NCBI GenBank assembly: GCA_963576735.1
Contig: OY755191.1
Span: 9,639,608-9,703,607 of the forward strand
Origin: Bedellia somnulentella
Taxonomy: Eukaryota > Arthropoda > Insecta > Lepidoptera > Bedelliidae
Length of the DNA: 64,000 nucleotides
Reading direction: 5' to 3'
This document shows positions 54,281 through 64,000 of the stretch, piece by piece (the stretch's first letter is position 1; every line of letters starts with the position of its first letter). The translations under genes were made by a program, and so were the position numbers. The notes beneath the pieces were generated by a model. The model did not search any database, was not told the DNA's origin, and saw only the letters and a program-made list of their open reading frames with translations.

Positions 54281-56360
54281 TTTAACATCTTTGGATCATA
54301 AAACATGTCTTGATATAATAAACAAACGTGCTGATACTAAATTCAAACAAATGAACATCAATCATATAAAAAAGTTTGAAAGATTATTGACCAAAAACTT
54401 AAAATTGAACGCACCAAATCTCACTCAAGAAACCGACCAATCACGATCCGTTGTCAATTTATCAACACAAACATTAGACAAAAACACCATTGATGTACTA
54501 AGTAAAGGTTTAAATTTCGCCGTAACTCCAAGAAGAATACCTTATGAAGACATAATTTGCAATGTAGAACATTGTCTAATTCAAAATAACGTTCGTGAAG
54601 ATGACAGGGAAGCAATTCGTCAGGACGTATCTTCGATACTACGGTTGAGCAAGCTTCCTAAACCTAACCTCACACGAGCTCAAAGATCTGCCCTTAAAAA
54701 TTTAAAATCTAATGAAGACATAGTAGTTCTACGCGCGGATAAAGGTAATTCAACAGTAGTTATGGATACGTCTGAATATAAGAACAAAGTATCACAATTA
54801 TTGTCAGATGACTCAACCTACCAAAAAGTCAAACGAGATCCCACGACTAAAATACTCAAACAAACATCTGATTTAATAAAAAGACATAGTGATACCCTAA
54901 CGTTAGACTCGAAAGCCTTATTACCATCGTGTGTGAAACCTCCAAAACTGTATGGGTTACCCAAAATTCACAAAGTTGACCACCCGCTTCGTCCAATAGT
55001 AAGCCAAATTGATACACCAACATACAAATTGGCAAAACATGTGGCAAAGATACTATCACCACTTCGAGGAAAAACTGAAGCCTTTGTGAAGAATTCCTAT
55101 CAATTCATTAATGACATCAAGAACTTAAGTCTTAGTGATGAGGACATTATGGTCAGCTTTGATGTTCAGTCCCTTTACACCAGTTTACCAATACAAGACT
55201 GTGTTGAAGTTGTCACAGAAAGGTTAACAAATGCTGACATACCTTTAGAATATGCAGAATTACTTAAGCACTGCCTTACAACTGGCTACTTACTTTGGGA
55301 TAAGGAATTCTACATCCAGACTGATGGTGTGGCAATGGGATCCCCAGTCTCTCCTATTGTAGCCGATATATTCATGGAACGATTGGAGGAGATTGCACTA
55401 AAATCCTTCCCTGTCACTCCAAAGGTTTATAAGAGGTACGTAGATGATACTTTTGCAATCCTACCCAAAAACATAGTCTCTGCATTCTTAGACCATCTTA
55501 ATTCCATTAACCCTAAGATCCAATTTACAATGGAATTAGAGACTAATAATAGTTTAGCCTTTCTAGATGTCCTCTTGATAAGGAATTCTGATAACTCAAT
55601 TAGTCACACAGTTTATAGGAAACCCACCCACACTGATAGGTACCTCAATGGTGACTCACACCACCATCCATCTCAGTTAGCTACTGTTGGTAAAACTTTG
55701 TTTCAGAGAGCCAAACATCTTTGTGACGAACACCATCTTGCTGGAGAGCTCAGTCATGTGAAACAGGTTCTTCACAACAACAAGCTGAAATTGCCCCGCC
55801 AACGTCACCGCTCCTCCGATAAACCACCTACTGTCGAAAGACTCCCTGCAACTCTACCTTTTGTAAAGGGTGTAACAGACAAAATTAGTACTGTGTTACA
55901 GCGTGCTTCCATTAAGACCTACTTCAAGCCGCACCAAAAGATAAGTCAGTTTCTAAGACCTATCAAATGTCAGATCCCTTTACAAGATGCAGGCGTTTAT
56001 AAACTAGACTGTGAGTGTGGTCTTTCATACATCGGCCAAACAAAGCGTAGTGTAGCAACTCGCGTTAGAGAACATATTGCTGATATGAAGAATAGGCGTC
56101 CTGGAAGATCTGCTTTGTGTGAACACACCTTCGATAAGCCAAACCACCACATGCGTTTTGACAAACCTACAATTCTAGCAAAAGAGAATCGATTAATACC
56201 TAGAATGATACGCGAGTCTATTGAAATAAAGAAACATCCAAACTTCAATAGAGATGATGGTTGGCAATTACCACCTGCTTGGAACCCGATCATTAGCACA
56301 ACTAAGCGAGGGAAGAACACTAGCAAGACTCCAGATAACATTAGCTCTTTTTGTACATAG
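54281..56360 (+). CDS. Penelope-like RT/GIY-YIG protein, N-truncated copy
   Basis: About 692 codons equal to residues 108-799 of the complete copy at 56561. RT motifs (SFDVQSLYTSLP, GVAMGSPVSPIVAD, YVDD) and the GIY-YIG nuclease are all present. There is no start codon at the truncated end; the frame runs back into the inverted fragment to a TTG at 54264, which is fortuitous. If transcribed, the first usable Met would be in MNINHIKKF. Its likely role is as the upstream repeat that carries the promoter for the following copy, as the terminal repeats of Penelope elements do. Confidence 0.88.
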
Positions 56361-56558
56361 CAAATATTAAACGCAAATGTAACTTAAAATTTTGTGAAGG
56401 TAGTTAGTATTAATAATTTTATAGTACTGTATAATGACAAATAACACCTCAGTCTTCCCGTGACCATGATAACTGAAAAGTTTTCGAAACGTCGGGCTTT
56501 AAAAATAATGTAATAACACGCGATTAAAATATCCGAAAATCAATAGTTGTTTCAATTA
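54281..56558 (+). mobile_element. Penelope-like element, 5'-truncated tandem copy
   Basis: Matches 56881-59158 at a constant offset of 2600; I saw no difference. It lacks the first 107 codons of the ORF. The coding part (54281-56360) is open throughout but has no native start. The 3' UTR (about 200 nt) runs into the next copy. Confidence 0.92.
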
Positions 56559-59158
56559 TAATGTGCAATCGTGAAAATCTTAGAAAATACTATGTTAACC
56601 AGTACGGACTGGAAATAGCAAACAAAATACGGCAGTTGGAATACCTCAAGACAAAGCACATTAAATTACTGTCATCAAATACATTCCTGAAGAGATGCAG
56701 AGACAACAACATCATCCCGGTTTGTGTGAAAATAACACCTAAACATAACATACTGGGAAGTGCAGGTATTCTACGCCAAACAAGTTTAAAATTATTAAGA
56801 AAACTCATCCACCAAAACCGTTACGATGCGTTCAAAATTTCTCAGCGAATTGAGTCCTTGTCTACTAATTTGGAATTGACTTTAACATCTTTGGATCATA
56901 AAACATGTCTTGATATAATAAACAAACGTGCTGATACTAAATTCAAACAAATGAACATCAATCATATAAAAAAGTTTGAAAGATTATTGACCAAAAACTT
57001 AAAATTGAACGCACCAAATCTCACTCAAGAAACCGACCAATCACGATCCGTTGTCAATTTATCAACACAAACATTAGACAAAAACACCATTGATGTACTA
57101 AGTAAAGGTTTAAATTTCGCCGTAACTCCAAGAAGAATACCTTATGAAGACATAATTTGCAATGTAGAACATTGTCTAATTCAAAATAACGTTCGTGAAG
57201 ATGACAGGGAAGCAATTCGTCAGGACGTATCTTCGATACTACGGTTGAGCAAGCTTCCTAAACCTAACCTCACACGAGCTCAAAGATCTGCCCTTAAAAA
57301 TTTAAAATCTAATGAAGACATAGTAGTTCTACGCGCGGATAAAGGTAATTCAACAGTAGTTATGGATACGTCTGAATATAAGAACAAAGTATCACAATTA
57401 TTGTCAGATGACTCAACCTACCAAAAAGTCAAACGAGATCCCACGACTAAAATACTCAAACAAACATCTGATTTAATAAAAAGACATAGTGATACCCTAA
57501 CGTTAGACTCGAAAGCCTTATTACCATCGTGTGTGAAACCTCCAAAACTGTATGGGTTACCCAAAATTCACAAAGTTGACCACCCGCTTCGTCCAATAGT
57601 AAGCCAAATTGATACACCAACATACAAATTGGCAAAACATGTGGCAAAGATACTATCACCACTTCGAGGAAAAACTGAAGCCTTTGTGAAGAATTCCTAT
57701 CAATTCATTAATGACATCAAGAACTTAAGTCTTAGTGATGAGGACATTATGGTCAGCTTTGATGTTCAGTCCCTTTACACCAGTTTACCAATACAAGACT
57801 GTGTTGAAGTTGTCACAGAAAGGTTAACAAATGCTGACATACCTTTAGAATATGCAGAATTACTTAAGCACTGCCTTACAACTGGCTACTTACTTTGGGA
57901 TAAGGAATTCTACATCCAGACTGATGGTGTGGCAATGGGATCCCCAGTCTCTCCTATTGTAGCCGATATATTCATGGAACGATTGGAGGAGATTGCACTA
58001 AAATCCTTCCCTGTCACTCCAAAGGTTTATAAGAGGTACGTAGATGATACTTTTGCAATCCTACCCAAAAACATAGTCTCTGCATTCTTAGACCATCTTA
58101 ATTCCATTAACCCTAAGATCCAATTTACAATGGAATTAGAGACTAATAATAGTTTAGCCTTTCTAGATGTCCTCTTGATAAGGAATTCTGATAACTCAAT
58201 TAGTCACACAGTTTATAGGAAACCCACCCACACTGATAGGTACCTCAATGGTGACTCACACCACCATCCATCTCAGTTAGCTACTGTTGGTAAAACTTTG
58301 TTTCAGAGAGCCAAACATCTTTGTGACGAACACCATCTTGCTGGAGAGCTCAGTCATGTGAAACAGGTTCTTCACAACAACAAGCTGAAATTGCCCCGCC
58401 AACGTCACCGCTCCTCCGATAAACCACCTACTGTCGAAAGACTCCCTGCAACTCTACCTTTTGTAAAGGGTGTAACAGACAAAATTAGTACTGTGTTACA
58501 GCGTGCTTCCATTAAGACCTACTTCAAGCCGCACCAAAAGATAAGTCAGTTTCTAAGACCTATCAAATGTCAGATCCCTTTACAAGATGCAGGCGTTTAT
58601 AAACTAGACTGTGAGTGTGGTCTTTCATACATCGGCCAAACAAAGCGTAGTGTAGCAACTCGCGTTAGAGAACATATTGCTGATATGAAGAATAGGCGTC
58701 CTGGAAGATCTGCTTTGTGTGAACACACCTTCGATAAGCCAAACCACCACATGCGTTTTGACAAACCTACAATTCTAGCAAAAGAGAATCGATTAATACC
58801 TAGAATGATACGCGAGTCTATTGAAATAAAGAAACATCCAAACTTCAATAGAGATGATGGTTGGCAATTACCACCTGCTTGGAACCCGATCATTAGCACA
58901 ACTAAGCGAGGGAAGAACACTAGCAAGACTCCAGATAACATTAGCTCTTTTTGTACATAGCAAATATTAAACGCAAATGTAACTTAAAATTTTGTGAAGG
59001 TAGTTAGTATTAATAATTTTATAGTACTGTATAATGACAAATAACACCTCAGTCTTCCCGTGACCATGATAACTGAAAAGTTTTCGAAACGTCGGGCTTT
59101 AAAAATAATGTAATAACACGCGATTAAAATATCCGAAAATCAATAGTTGTTTCAATTA
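56559..59158 (+). mobile_element. Penelope-like element, complete copy
   Basis: A 2600-bp unit. It begins directly at the end of the upstream copy (shared ...TTTCAATTA, then TAATG) and ends at the same TTTCAATTA, where the 4-kb segment copy 2 starts. One long ORF and a 3' UTR of about 200 nt (TTTTCGAAACGTCGGGC). The tandem head-to-tail layout with a truncated first copy is usual for Penelope elements. Confidence 0.93.
56561..58960 (+). CDS. Penelope-like reverse transcriptase with GIY-YIG endonuclease
   Basis: 799 codons from an ATG 2 nt after the tandem junction. It copies element RNA and nicks the target. The N-terminal region (residues 1-180) is helical and basic. The RT core has ALKNLKSNEDIVVLRADKGN (about 225-245), LYGLPKIHK (about 329), SFDVQSLYTSLP (about 396-408), GVAMGSPVSPIVADIFMER (about 457-475) and the catalytic Y-V-D-D (about 493-496). 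A linker with QRHRSSDKPP follows. The GIY-YIG nuclease lies near 678-705: VYKLDCECGLSYIGQTKRS, with the Arg of RSVATRVREH and a downstream Glu (NRLIPRMIRESIE) in the expected order. The layout fits the Penelope/Poseidon branch. No stop or frameshift, and a perfect twin next to it: probably active or very recently so. The promoter would lie in the upstream copy. Confidence 0.95.
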   Translation: MCNRENLRKYYVNQYGLEIANKIRQLEYLKTKHIKLLSSNTFLKRCRDNNIIPVCVKITPKHNILGSAGILRQTSLKLLRKLIHQNRYDAFKISQRIESLSTNLELTLTSLDHKTCLDIINKRADTKFKQMNINHIKKFERLLTKNLKLNAPNLTQETDQSRSVVNLSTQTLDKNTIDVLSKGLNFAVTPRRIPYEDIICNVEHCLIQNNVREDDREAIRQDVSSILRLSKLPKPNLTRAQRSALKNLKSNEDIVVLRADKGNSTVVMDTSEYKNKVSQLLSDDSTYQKVKRDPTTKILKQTSDLIKRHSDTLTLDSKALLPSCVKPPKLYGLPKIHKVDHPLRPIVSQIDTPTYKLAKHVAKILSPLRGKTEAFVKNSYQFINDIKNLSLSDEDIMVSFDVQSLYTSLPIQDCVEVVTERLTNADIPLEYAELLKHCLTTGYLLWDKEFYIQTDGVAMGSPVSPIVADIFMERLEEIALKSFPVTPKVYKRYVDDTFAILPKNIVSAFLDHLNSINPKIQFTMELETNNSLAFLDVLLIRNSDNSISHTVYRKPTHTDRYLNGDSHHHPSQLATVGKTLFQRAKHLCDEHHLAGELSHVKQVLHNNKLKLPRQRHRSSDKPPTVERLPATLPFVKGVTDKISTVLQRASIKTYFKPHQKISQFLRPIKCQIPLQDAGVYKLDCECGLSYIGQTKRSVATRVREHIADMKNRRPGRSALCEHTFDKPNHHMRFDKPTILAKENRLIPRMIRESIEIKKHPNFNRDDGWQLPPAWNPIISTTKRGKNTSKTPDNISSFCT

Positions 59159-60099
59159 CATCAGATTATCATCAATCAAATTAAATGACATCAATTTGAT
59201 TGGTGCAGTCATTCGGTCGGATGGCTTACAACTCTATTTAAATATTCTTTATCATTTTAATTATAACTTGATACAAAGGAATATGCGCAATCGATATTTT
59301 ACTCTCGAATTGAATTTGTAAATGGGAATATTATTGATAGCGTATTTCAGCTTAATTTAATTAAAAGATCAGTGATTCGAATCCTGGGTCGGGAAAGTTG
59401 AATTGGTCTTTGTGTTCTTTTGATTTTATTAAATAGAATTAAACTGTTTGTTTTTAATATTTAAACAGTCGTGACCTTTTGTATGACACCCAATAGTTGT
59501 GTGGGGACAGCAAAGTGTACCAACTTATAAATTGAAATTATACTTAGCGAGAAAAACATTCCGATACCGTGATGTGGGGTTTTTTATGACGCTGTTATAG
59601 TGCGAGTAAGTTCGTCGTCTAGAGGTCGCCACAGTAGCTAAGTTTCCCTGTAATTTGGTTGTACGCCTTAGTTCACAATATTAGCATAGCAATAGGTAAT
59701 CCGTCAGTTACTTACACTTATAACAGTGGTAAAGCAACAGTAAAACCTATTGTTTTCCTTGCACAATACTTAAACTATCTTACTATATATAAATCATCTT
59801 ACATATTACTTTAAACAAACAGAAAAATTCTGATCCCAATCAACGGAGCACACAAACAAATCTGAAGTAAGAGCGTCGTGAAAATAAAGTCTATGGCAAA
59901 CATCACGACAAAACGCCGCAATAAAACGCTTATGACCACTATCCTGATACCTGTGACGTTTGCCAATAACAACGCCAACATAGCTAGTACGAGCGACCTT
60001 AACTGGATATCGCGTGGTATAAAACAGCCATCTCTTTCGTACTCACTTAGTTTCGGATACTGTCATCTCATTCTAACCGCACCCTAATTACGTTTCTTT

Positions 60100-60220
60100 A
60101 GCAACCGTCGATTGTGTCGCAAGTTGCAATAATGTCGCTGTCAAAACTGTCAAATTCCATACATTTTTTTGAGATTGACTGTCGATAATCTTGCAACTTG
60201 CGATACAATCGACGGTCGCT
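60100..60220. mobile_element. Foldback MITE, segment copy 2
   Basis: Same element as 48335-48451. Arms here are closer to complementary (GTGTCGCAAGTTGCAA), so this copy is nearer the original. Confidence 0.8.
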
Positions 60221-60244
60221 GAAGATGTATTTATTAAATAATAA

Positions 60245-60466
60245 ACAGGGGGCCGATATTGTGACGATAAAATAGCGCTCGTGCTAGGAACTAGATCGGA
60301 ACTAACGAAAATTCACGAAACCAATCAACATATTGCTATTAAAACGTTCGGGCAGCTTCAGCTGCAGTTTGACTGGTCCACAATGTCACATATATCAGTG
60401 TTATTCGAGTTTTTTTTAATAGCAGGTGCAGGCTTAGTATTTTTGAATCGACTGCTTTTGGGTTAA
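60245..60466 (+). other. Short open frame, segment copy 2
   Basis: Counterpart of 48498-48719, open and of equal length, ending FLNRLLLG. See that entry for what is visible. It keeps the hydrophobic C-terminus. Confidence 0.3.
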
Positions 60467-61049
60467 TAAGTGTTTGTGACGTTTGAGCTATAGGCGATGA
60501 TTGCAGATTGTGAGTGTTTTGTTTGTTTTAAGGTGAATTTTTAATATTTGTCAGTTTGTAGAAATTTCGCGTAAATAAACGCGTGTACATATTACACTAA
60601 AATAGAATTAAACTTAGAAATATAAAACAGTTTTACACTCACGCATATTACATATTAGGTTTCTCTTACTAATTTACAAATGCATGAAACATAATTTGTT
60701 ACTGATCTTCTCTGGAACGGTAAGTAGTATGATATGACGAAAACATCGGGGTAAATATTTTACTTACATAAAAGATTGAAAAAAATACCCTAAGGAAATA
60801 TTTTTTTTTAAATTATCATAGCTACAAAATAATAATATTTAACCCTGACCCACAAACATCCTTACATCCATATATCTGCCAGCGGCCTTCTGAAAAGCTG
60901 ACTCCATTGTTTGGCTAGGAAGGAAGTGAGATTACTTCCTCAAAACGAACCTATGCAAATTTTTCCTTGTTAATACGTTAGTGTATACAGGAACGTAATT
61001 TAGAACACGCCTAATCCAGTCTTGCAAAATTACTACCAACTTTAATATT

Positions 61050-61275
61050 CACTGGGTAGGCTTAGATAAGCACTACCCCATTTCTTCCTGTGGGCGATCG
61101 TAAGGTGTGACTAAGGGTATTGGGGCTTTTCAAGCTATTTTTGGGCTTGGGGTTGGAGAGCCTTTATTTTACAACTTTTCCGCAATTAACTTCCAAAAGT
61201 AGCTGAGGAATTTCTCAATATGAAGCTTTGACAACTCCTTCAAAAGATTTATAGGCGTGAGTATATGTATGTTTC
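61050..61275 (+). repeat. SINE-A, segment copy 2
   Basis: GTAGGCTTAGATAAGCACTA to AGGCGTGAGTATATGTATG. Closer to the family consensus than its counterpart at 49318. Confidence 0.75.
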
Positions 61276-61626
61276 TTTCAATACGCACATATTTTCACGG
61301 CTGTTATTTTCGGTCGAAGTCTATAATCGGAAAACTAAGCTTACTTAAATTTTAACGAAATTCACGAGAAACGGGAAACGGGCGTGGCAAAATATAGGAA
61401 AGTACTATCAATATCAAGACACCATACCCTTTCTTATTTATTAAATAAAACTCAAGCATGAATAAGAAGGCGAATGGTAGAATAAAGGCTTTTTCTTGTG
61501 CAAATATTTTGCCAAGGCCTAAGGCTGTTGCTATGCAAATCACTAGCACCTGCTTCCTGCTACTCGCATGAATATTCTTTGTGTGTTCCGACTCGATATG
61601 TATAGCTTAGTGTTTCTTTTTATACT

Positions 61627-61715
61627 TACATATAGTCACAGCTATAAATCCCTAGAAGGGGTAGCCAGAGCTAGGGAATTAGAAATTCCTCAGCCACTTT
61701 TGGAAGTTGAGTGGA
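61627..61715 (-). repeat. SINE-A 3' fragment, segment copy 2
   Basis: Counterpart of 49888-49980. Confidence 0.8.
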
Positions 61716-62934
61716 AGTTATTTATATATGATGGTTTATTAGTTGTTTGTTTTTCTGTTACTCCGCTCTTGTCTTAAAAGTCTTAATCTGATATTAGGTT
61801 TCTGGAAAGATTCAAAAATTAAATAGTTAACTTCCATAATTGGCCACATTGCACACGAAGATCACGAGGCAAAGACTTGGGTCTGGATAAGCGACGGGTG
61901 CAGGATCCTCAACACCTAAAAAACTCTATCGGCTGATATTATATAATGATAAAAAAGCGTGGTTCAACAAATAAAGTCCAAAGATAAGTAAATTAAATAG
62001 AAACTGGAAAAGCCAACTTGTCCGATCCGATCAAACGTTGGACACATTCGATATCACATGTTTGCTTAGTAAAGGTTATTGAATTTTTATCTACGAGGTC
62101 AGCAAACTTTGTGTCTGAATTCATACGTTATGTCATTTTGAATCTTATTAACTCGTATATACTATGACGACTATGAATTAAATAAAGGGGCAGCTAGAAC
62201 TTAAGAGTAAACAAAGCCCTCAGCCTGATATTTTTTTGTTGCAAAAGTACAATACTCACTCGTATGTACATTACTCGTTCATAAATTACTTAAAATTGAA
62301 TTACTATCACATGCGCATTAAAACCTAAGATTCTGTTATTATATAATAATAATTAACCTTATCAATATGTTTACTGGTAACTAGATATAATTAAATATCC
62401 ATTAGGCATTAAAATATTCTTTTCAAAATAAAACACTCAGTACAATAATTTAAAGTTTATAAAGTCAATGTACAACGAATCAAAATTTCAACGTTTAATA
62501 TATTATTCAGTCCAAAGGGCGATGGAATTGAGCGTCTATGTCAAAAGAAATAATTTATTTGTGAGGATTTTCTGCCATTTTGAATACGGGATATCTAAAT
62601 GACTACGTTATGTATAAAAGTTGAATATATATAAGTACAAGCAGATAAATCTCTGTCTATTAATAAATTAAAAGAAAAATTTAATGTAACTCACTTATCT
62701 TCCTATACTCAGGGAAAATTCCTCAGCCACTTTTGGGAGTTGATTGGGTAAAGAATGTAAAATAAAGGATCGACGGTACAAAGCCCATTCGGCACGAAAG
62801 TAAAAGAGTATTGGAATGAATGAAAGAAAAAAGAAAGAAATACATTTTTCGATGTACAGAAGGATCAAACTACAACTAAAACATAAAATAGAAACATGAA
62901 CACAAGCAACTTCATTGAAAAAAAAAAAAACACA

Positions 62935-63045
62935 TACTCACGCCCGTTATTCCCATTGGGGTAGACAGAGACTATAGATCGACACGCACAATCCTGACTA
63001 ATCTCTCTTGCTTCTCTCACATTCATCATTCTTCTCATACAAGTA
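62935..63045 (-). repeat. RTE 3' fragment
   Basis: CATACTCACGCCCGTTATTC through ATCCTGACTAATCTCTCTTG and ATTCATCATTCTTCTCATAC, matching the RTE end back to the MKR-LMDV codons. It is a diverged subfamily (GTAGACAGAG). It is the uninterrupted version of the scrap at 51592. Confidence 0.8.
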
Positions 63046-64000
63046 AAATGAACAGTAAAATTCAATCATATAAAAATATGGGGTTCAAGTGGAATACATA
63101 CATATATGATACCATGCTTATTATCAACTTCATTTTATATACTTAAAATTATAGAAACATAGATATTGAGGTTCTGATTAACCTTTAGCAGAACATTTAT
63201 TATTATATACACATTCATTTATAAAATTCAAATATTCAGTTTCAATCCTGTATCTCAAATAGCCCGCGATAAATATTTAAATTTTCAAAATGAATAAGGT
63301 TTACTTTACATATTGCCGATATTTTATTTCATAACGTTTGAATCACTGTATTTGACAAGTTGTATTGTTTTCCATTCTCGCAATTGAACGTATCTTTAGA
63401 AATCAGGTTTCATGCTGGTTACAAATTGTTTTTTAAAACGTCATGTAAGCTATATTCACAACTATAAACTTTAGAGGCCTGAGTTTTGGCATCAGCAAAA
63501 TTCTTTTTGCCTCTCTAAAGTTGAGATGGGTAAGACAGTGGATTAAAGTTCGTTTGTGATGGTTTTTTCAACCAGGACATCCACCAGTTTTACGAAAAAT
63601 TGCCTATATAATCCAGTATGTAAAAATTATCCCGACAGGGTTTTAGATTTACGAATTCTCAATAAAATTTCACTTTTATTTAGTTTGACAACTTACCTGC
63701 AAGTGACTACAAAGACATTAGAAAGTATAAAATATATCTAATGTATTATCTATGTTTCATGAACAAATAATTATGAATACCATGATGTGATGTATTATGG
63801 TTAACTTGACGTATTTTTTTTGACAGAACAGTTTCTTAGAGTATTAAAACGACATTTAATAGGGATCTTCTTTATAATTATTCATGTCTTTTGTTTCAGG
63901 TAAAACGATTATCAAAAGCACTGTAAATAGAATTAATCGTGATCATCTTTAACATTCGCCGCATTCACCACTTATTGGTCTATCTTAAGGGAGTATATGA
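63046..64000. other. Spacer with a faint SINE-A trace
   Basis: 63450-63570 (CTATATTCACAACTATAAAC, GAGATGGGTAAGACAGTGG) may be a very old minus-strand SINE-A. Nothing else is recognisable. Confidence 0.35.

Larger units (their letters stand above)
59156..62985 (+). repeat. 4-kb duplicated segment, copy 2
   Basis: Collinear with 47391-51655. Its left edge coincides with the 3' end of the Penelope-like element and its right edge lies within an RTE fragment that continues to 63045. It lacks the tRNA-like module and one SINE-A seen in copy 1. Confidence 0.9.

Noticed and set aside
53737..54306. Frame of 189 codons running through the N gap
   Set aside because: Created by reading across undetermined bases; only the inverted Penelope fragment within it is real.
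54856..58941. Minus-strand frames of 68-114 codons in the Penelope copies
   Set aside because: Shadows of the RT/GIY-YIG ORF. They recur at the same offset only because the element is duplicated.
59878..60087. Plus-strand frame of 69 codons in segment copy 2
   Set aside because: Starts at GTG, and the counterpart in copy 1 is broken by indels, so it is not a conserved gene.
1..64000. CRISPR array or prokaryotic operons
   Set aside because: Repeats are dispersed SINE/LINE ends and simple tetranucleotide runs with no regular spacers. Coding content is eukaryotic mobile-element type.

Overview
The window looks like gene-poor nuclear DNA from an insect, most likely a moth or butterfly (Lepidoptera). 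It is AT-rich, has no operons or compact host genes, and is packed with nested retrotransposon 3' ends, SINEs and foldback MITEs of kinds common in lepidopteran genomes. No host gene can be named. One stretch (minus strand, 17210-17412) has the form of a first coding exon, and three other short stretches look weakly coding.

Layout. 1-12.6 kb: spacer with old and young retroposon ends. Two families dominate the whole window. The first is the 3' end of an RTE-clade non-LTR retrotransposon, whose ORF ends in ...VSAYPNGN and is followed within about 15 nt by a (TATG)n tail. The second is a SINE of about 240 bp (called SINE-A here) with almost the same terminal sequence (GTGAGTATATGTATG). A tRNA-derived SINE of about 370 bp (SINE-B) and two further tRNA-derived types (C, D) occur at lower copy number. 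12.67-16.30 kb: a 3.6-kb Ty3/gypsy LTR retrotransposon on the minus strand with TSD, two 278-bp LTRs differing at one base, a polypurine tract, no gag or protease, and a frameshifted pol. 16.3-40.7 kb: SINE/RTE-rich spacer with a 138-bp MITE (TTA target duplication) nested in a SINE, a 0.5-kb AACCGACTTC-ended element, and the 3' part of a Jockey/CR1-type element (33.9-34.7 kb). 40.74-42.96 kb: a 5'-truncated R4/Dong-like retrotransposon with a restriction-like endonuclease, bounded by (TAA)n. A second non-LTR element (42.96-44.25 kb, minus) meets it tail to tail.

47.39-62.99 kb: a segment of about 4 kb is present twice (47391-51655 and 59156-62985). Between the copies lie a deleted derivative of an element encoding paired CxxC/HxxC zinc motifs (51.66-53.4 kb), a tRNA-like/TIR module, a 200-N gap, and a Penelope-like retroelement array: an inverted 3' piece, a 5'-truncated copy, then a complete copy with RT and GIY-YIG endonuclease (ORF of 799 codons). 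The two tandem copies look identical over about 2.28 kb. The 4-kb duplication may be a real tandem duplication or two unmerged haplotypes; the round-number gap leaves this open.

The elements interact more than host genes do. SINEs appear to borrow the RTE machinery through a shared 3' end. Microsatellite tails act as landing sites for further insertions. The upstream Penelope copy probably supplies the promoter of the complete copy. Coordinates of degraded repeats are approximate (about 10 bases either way).
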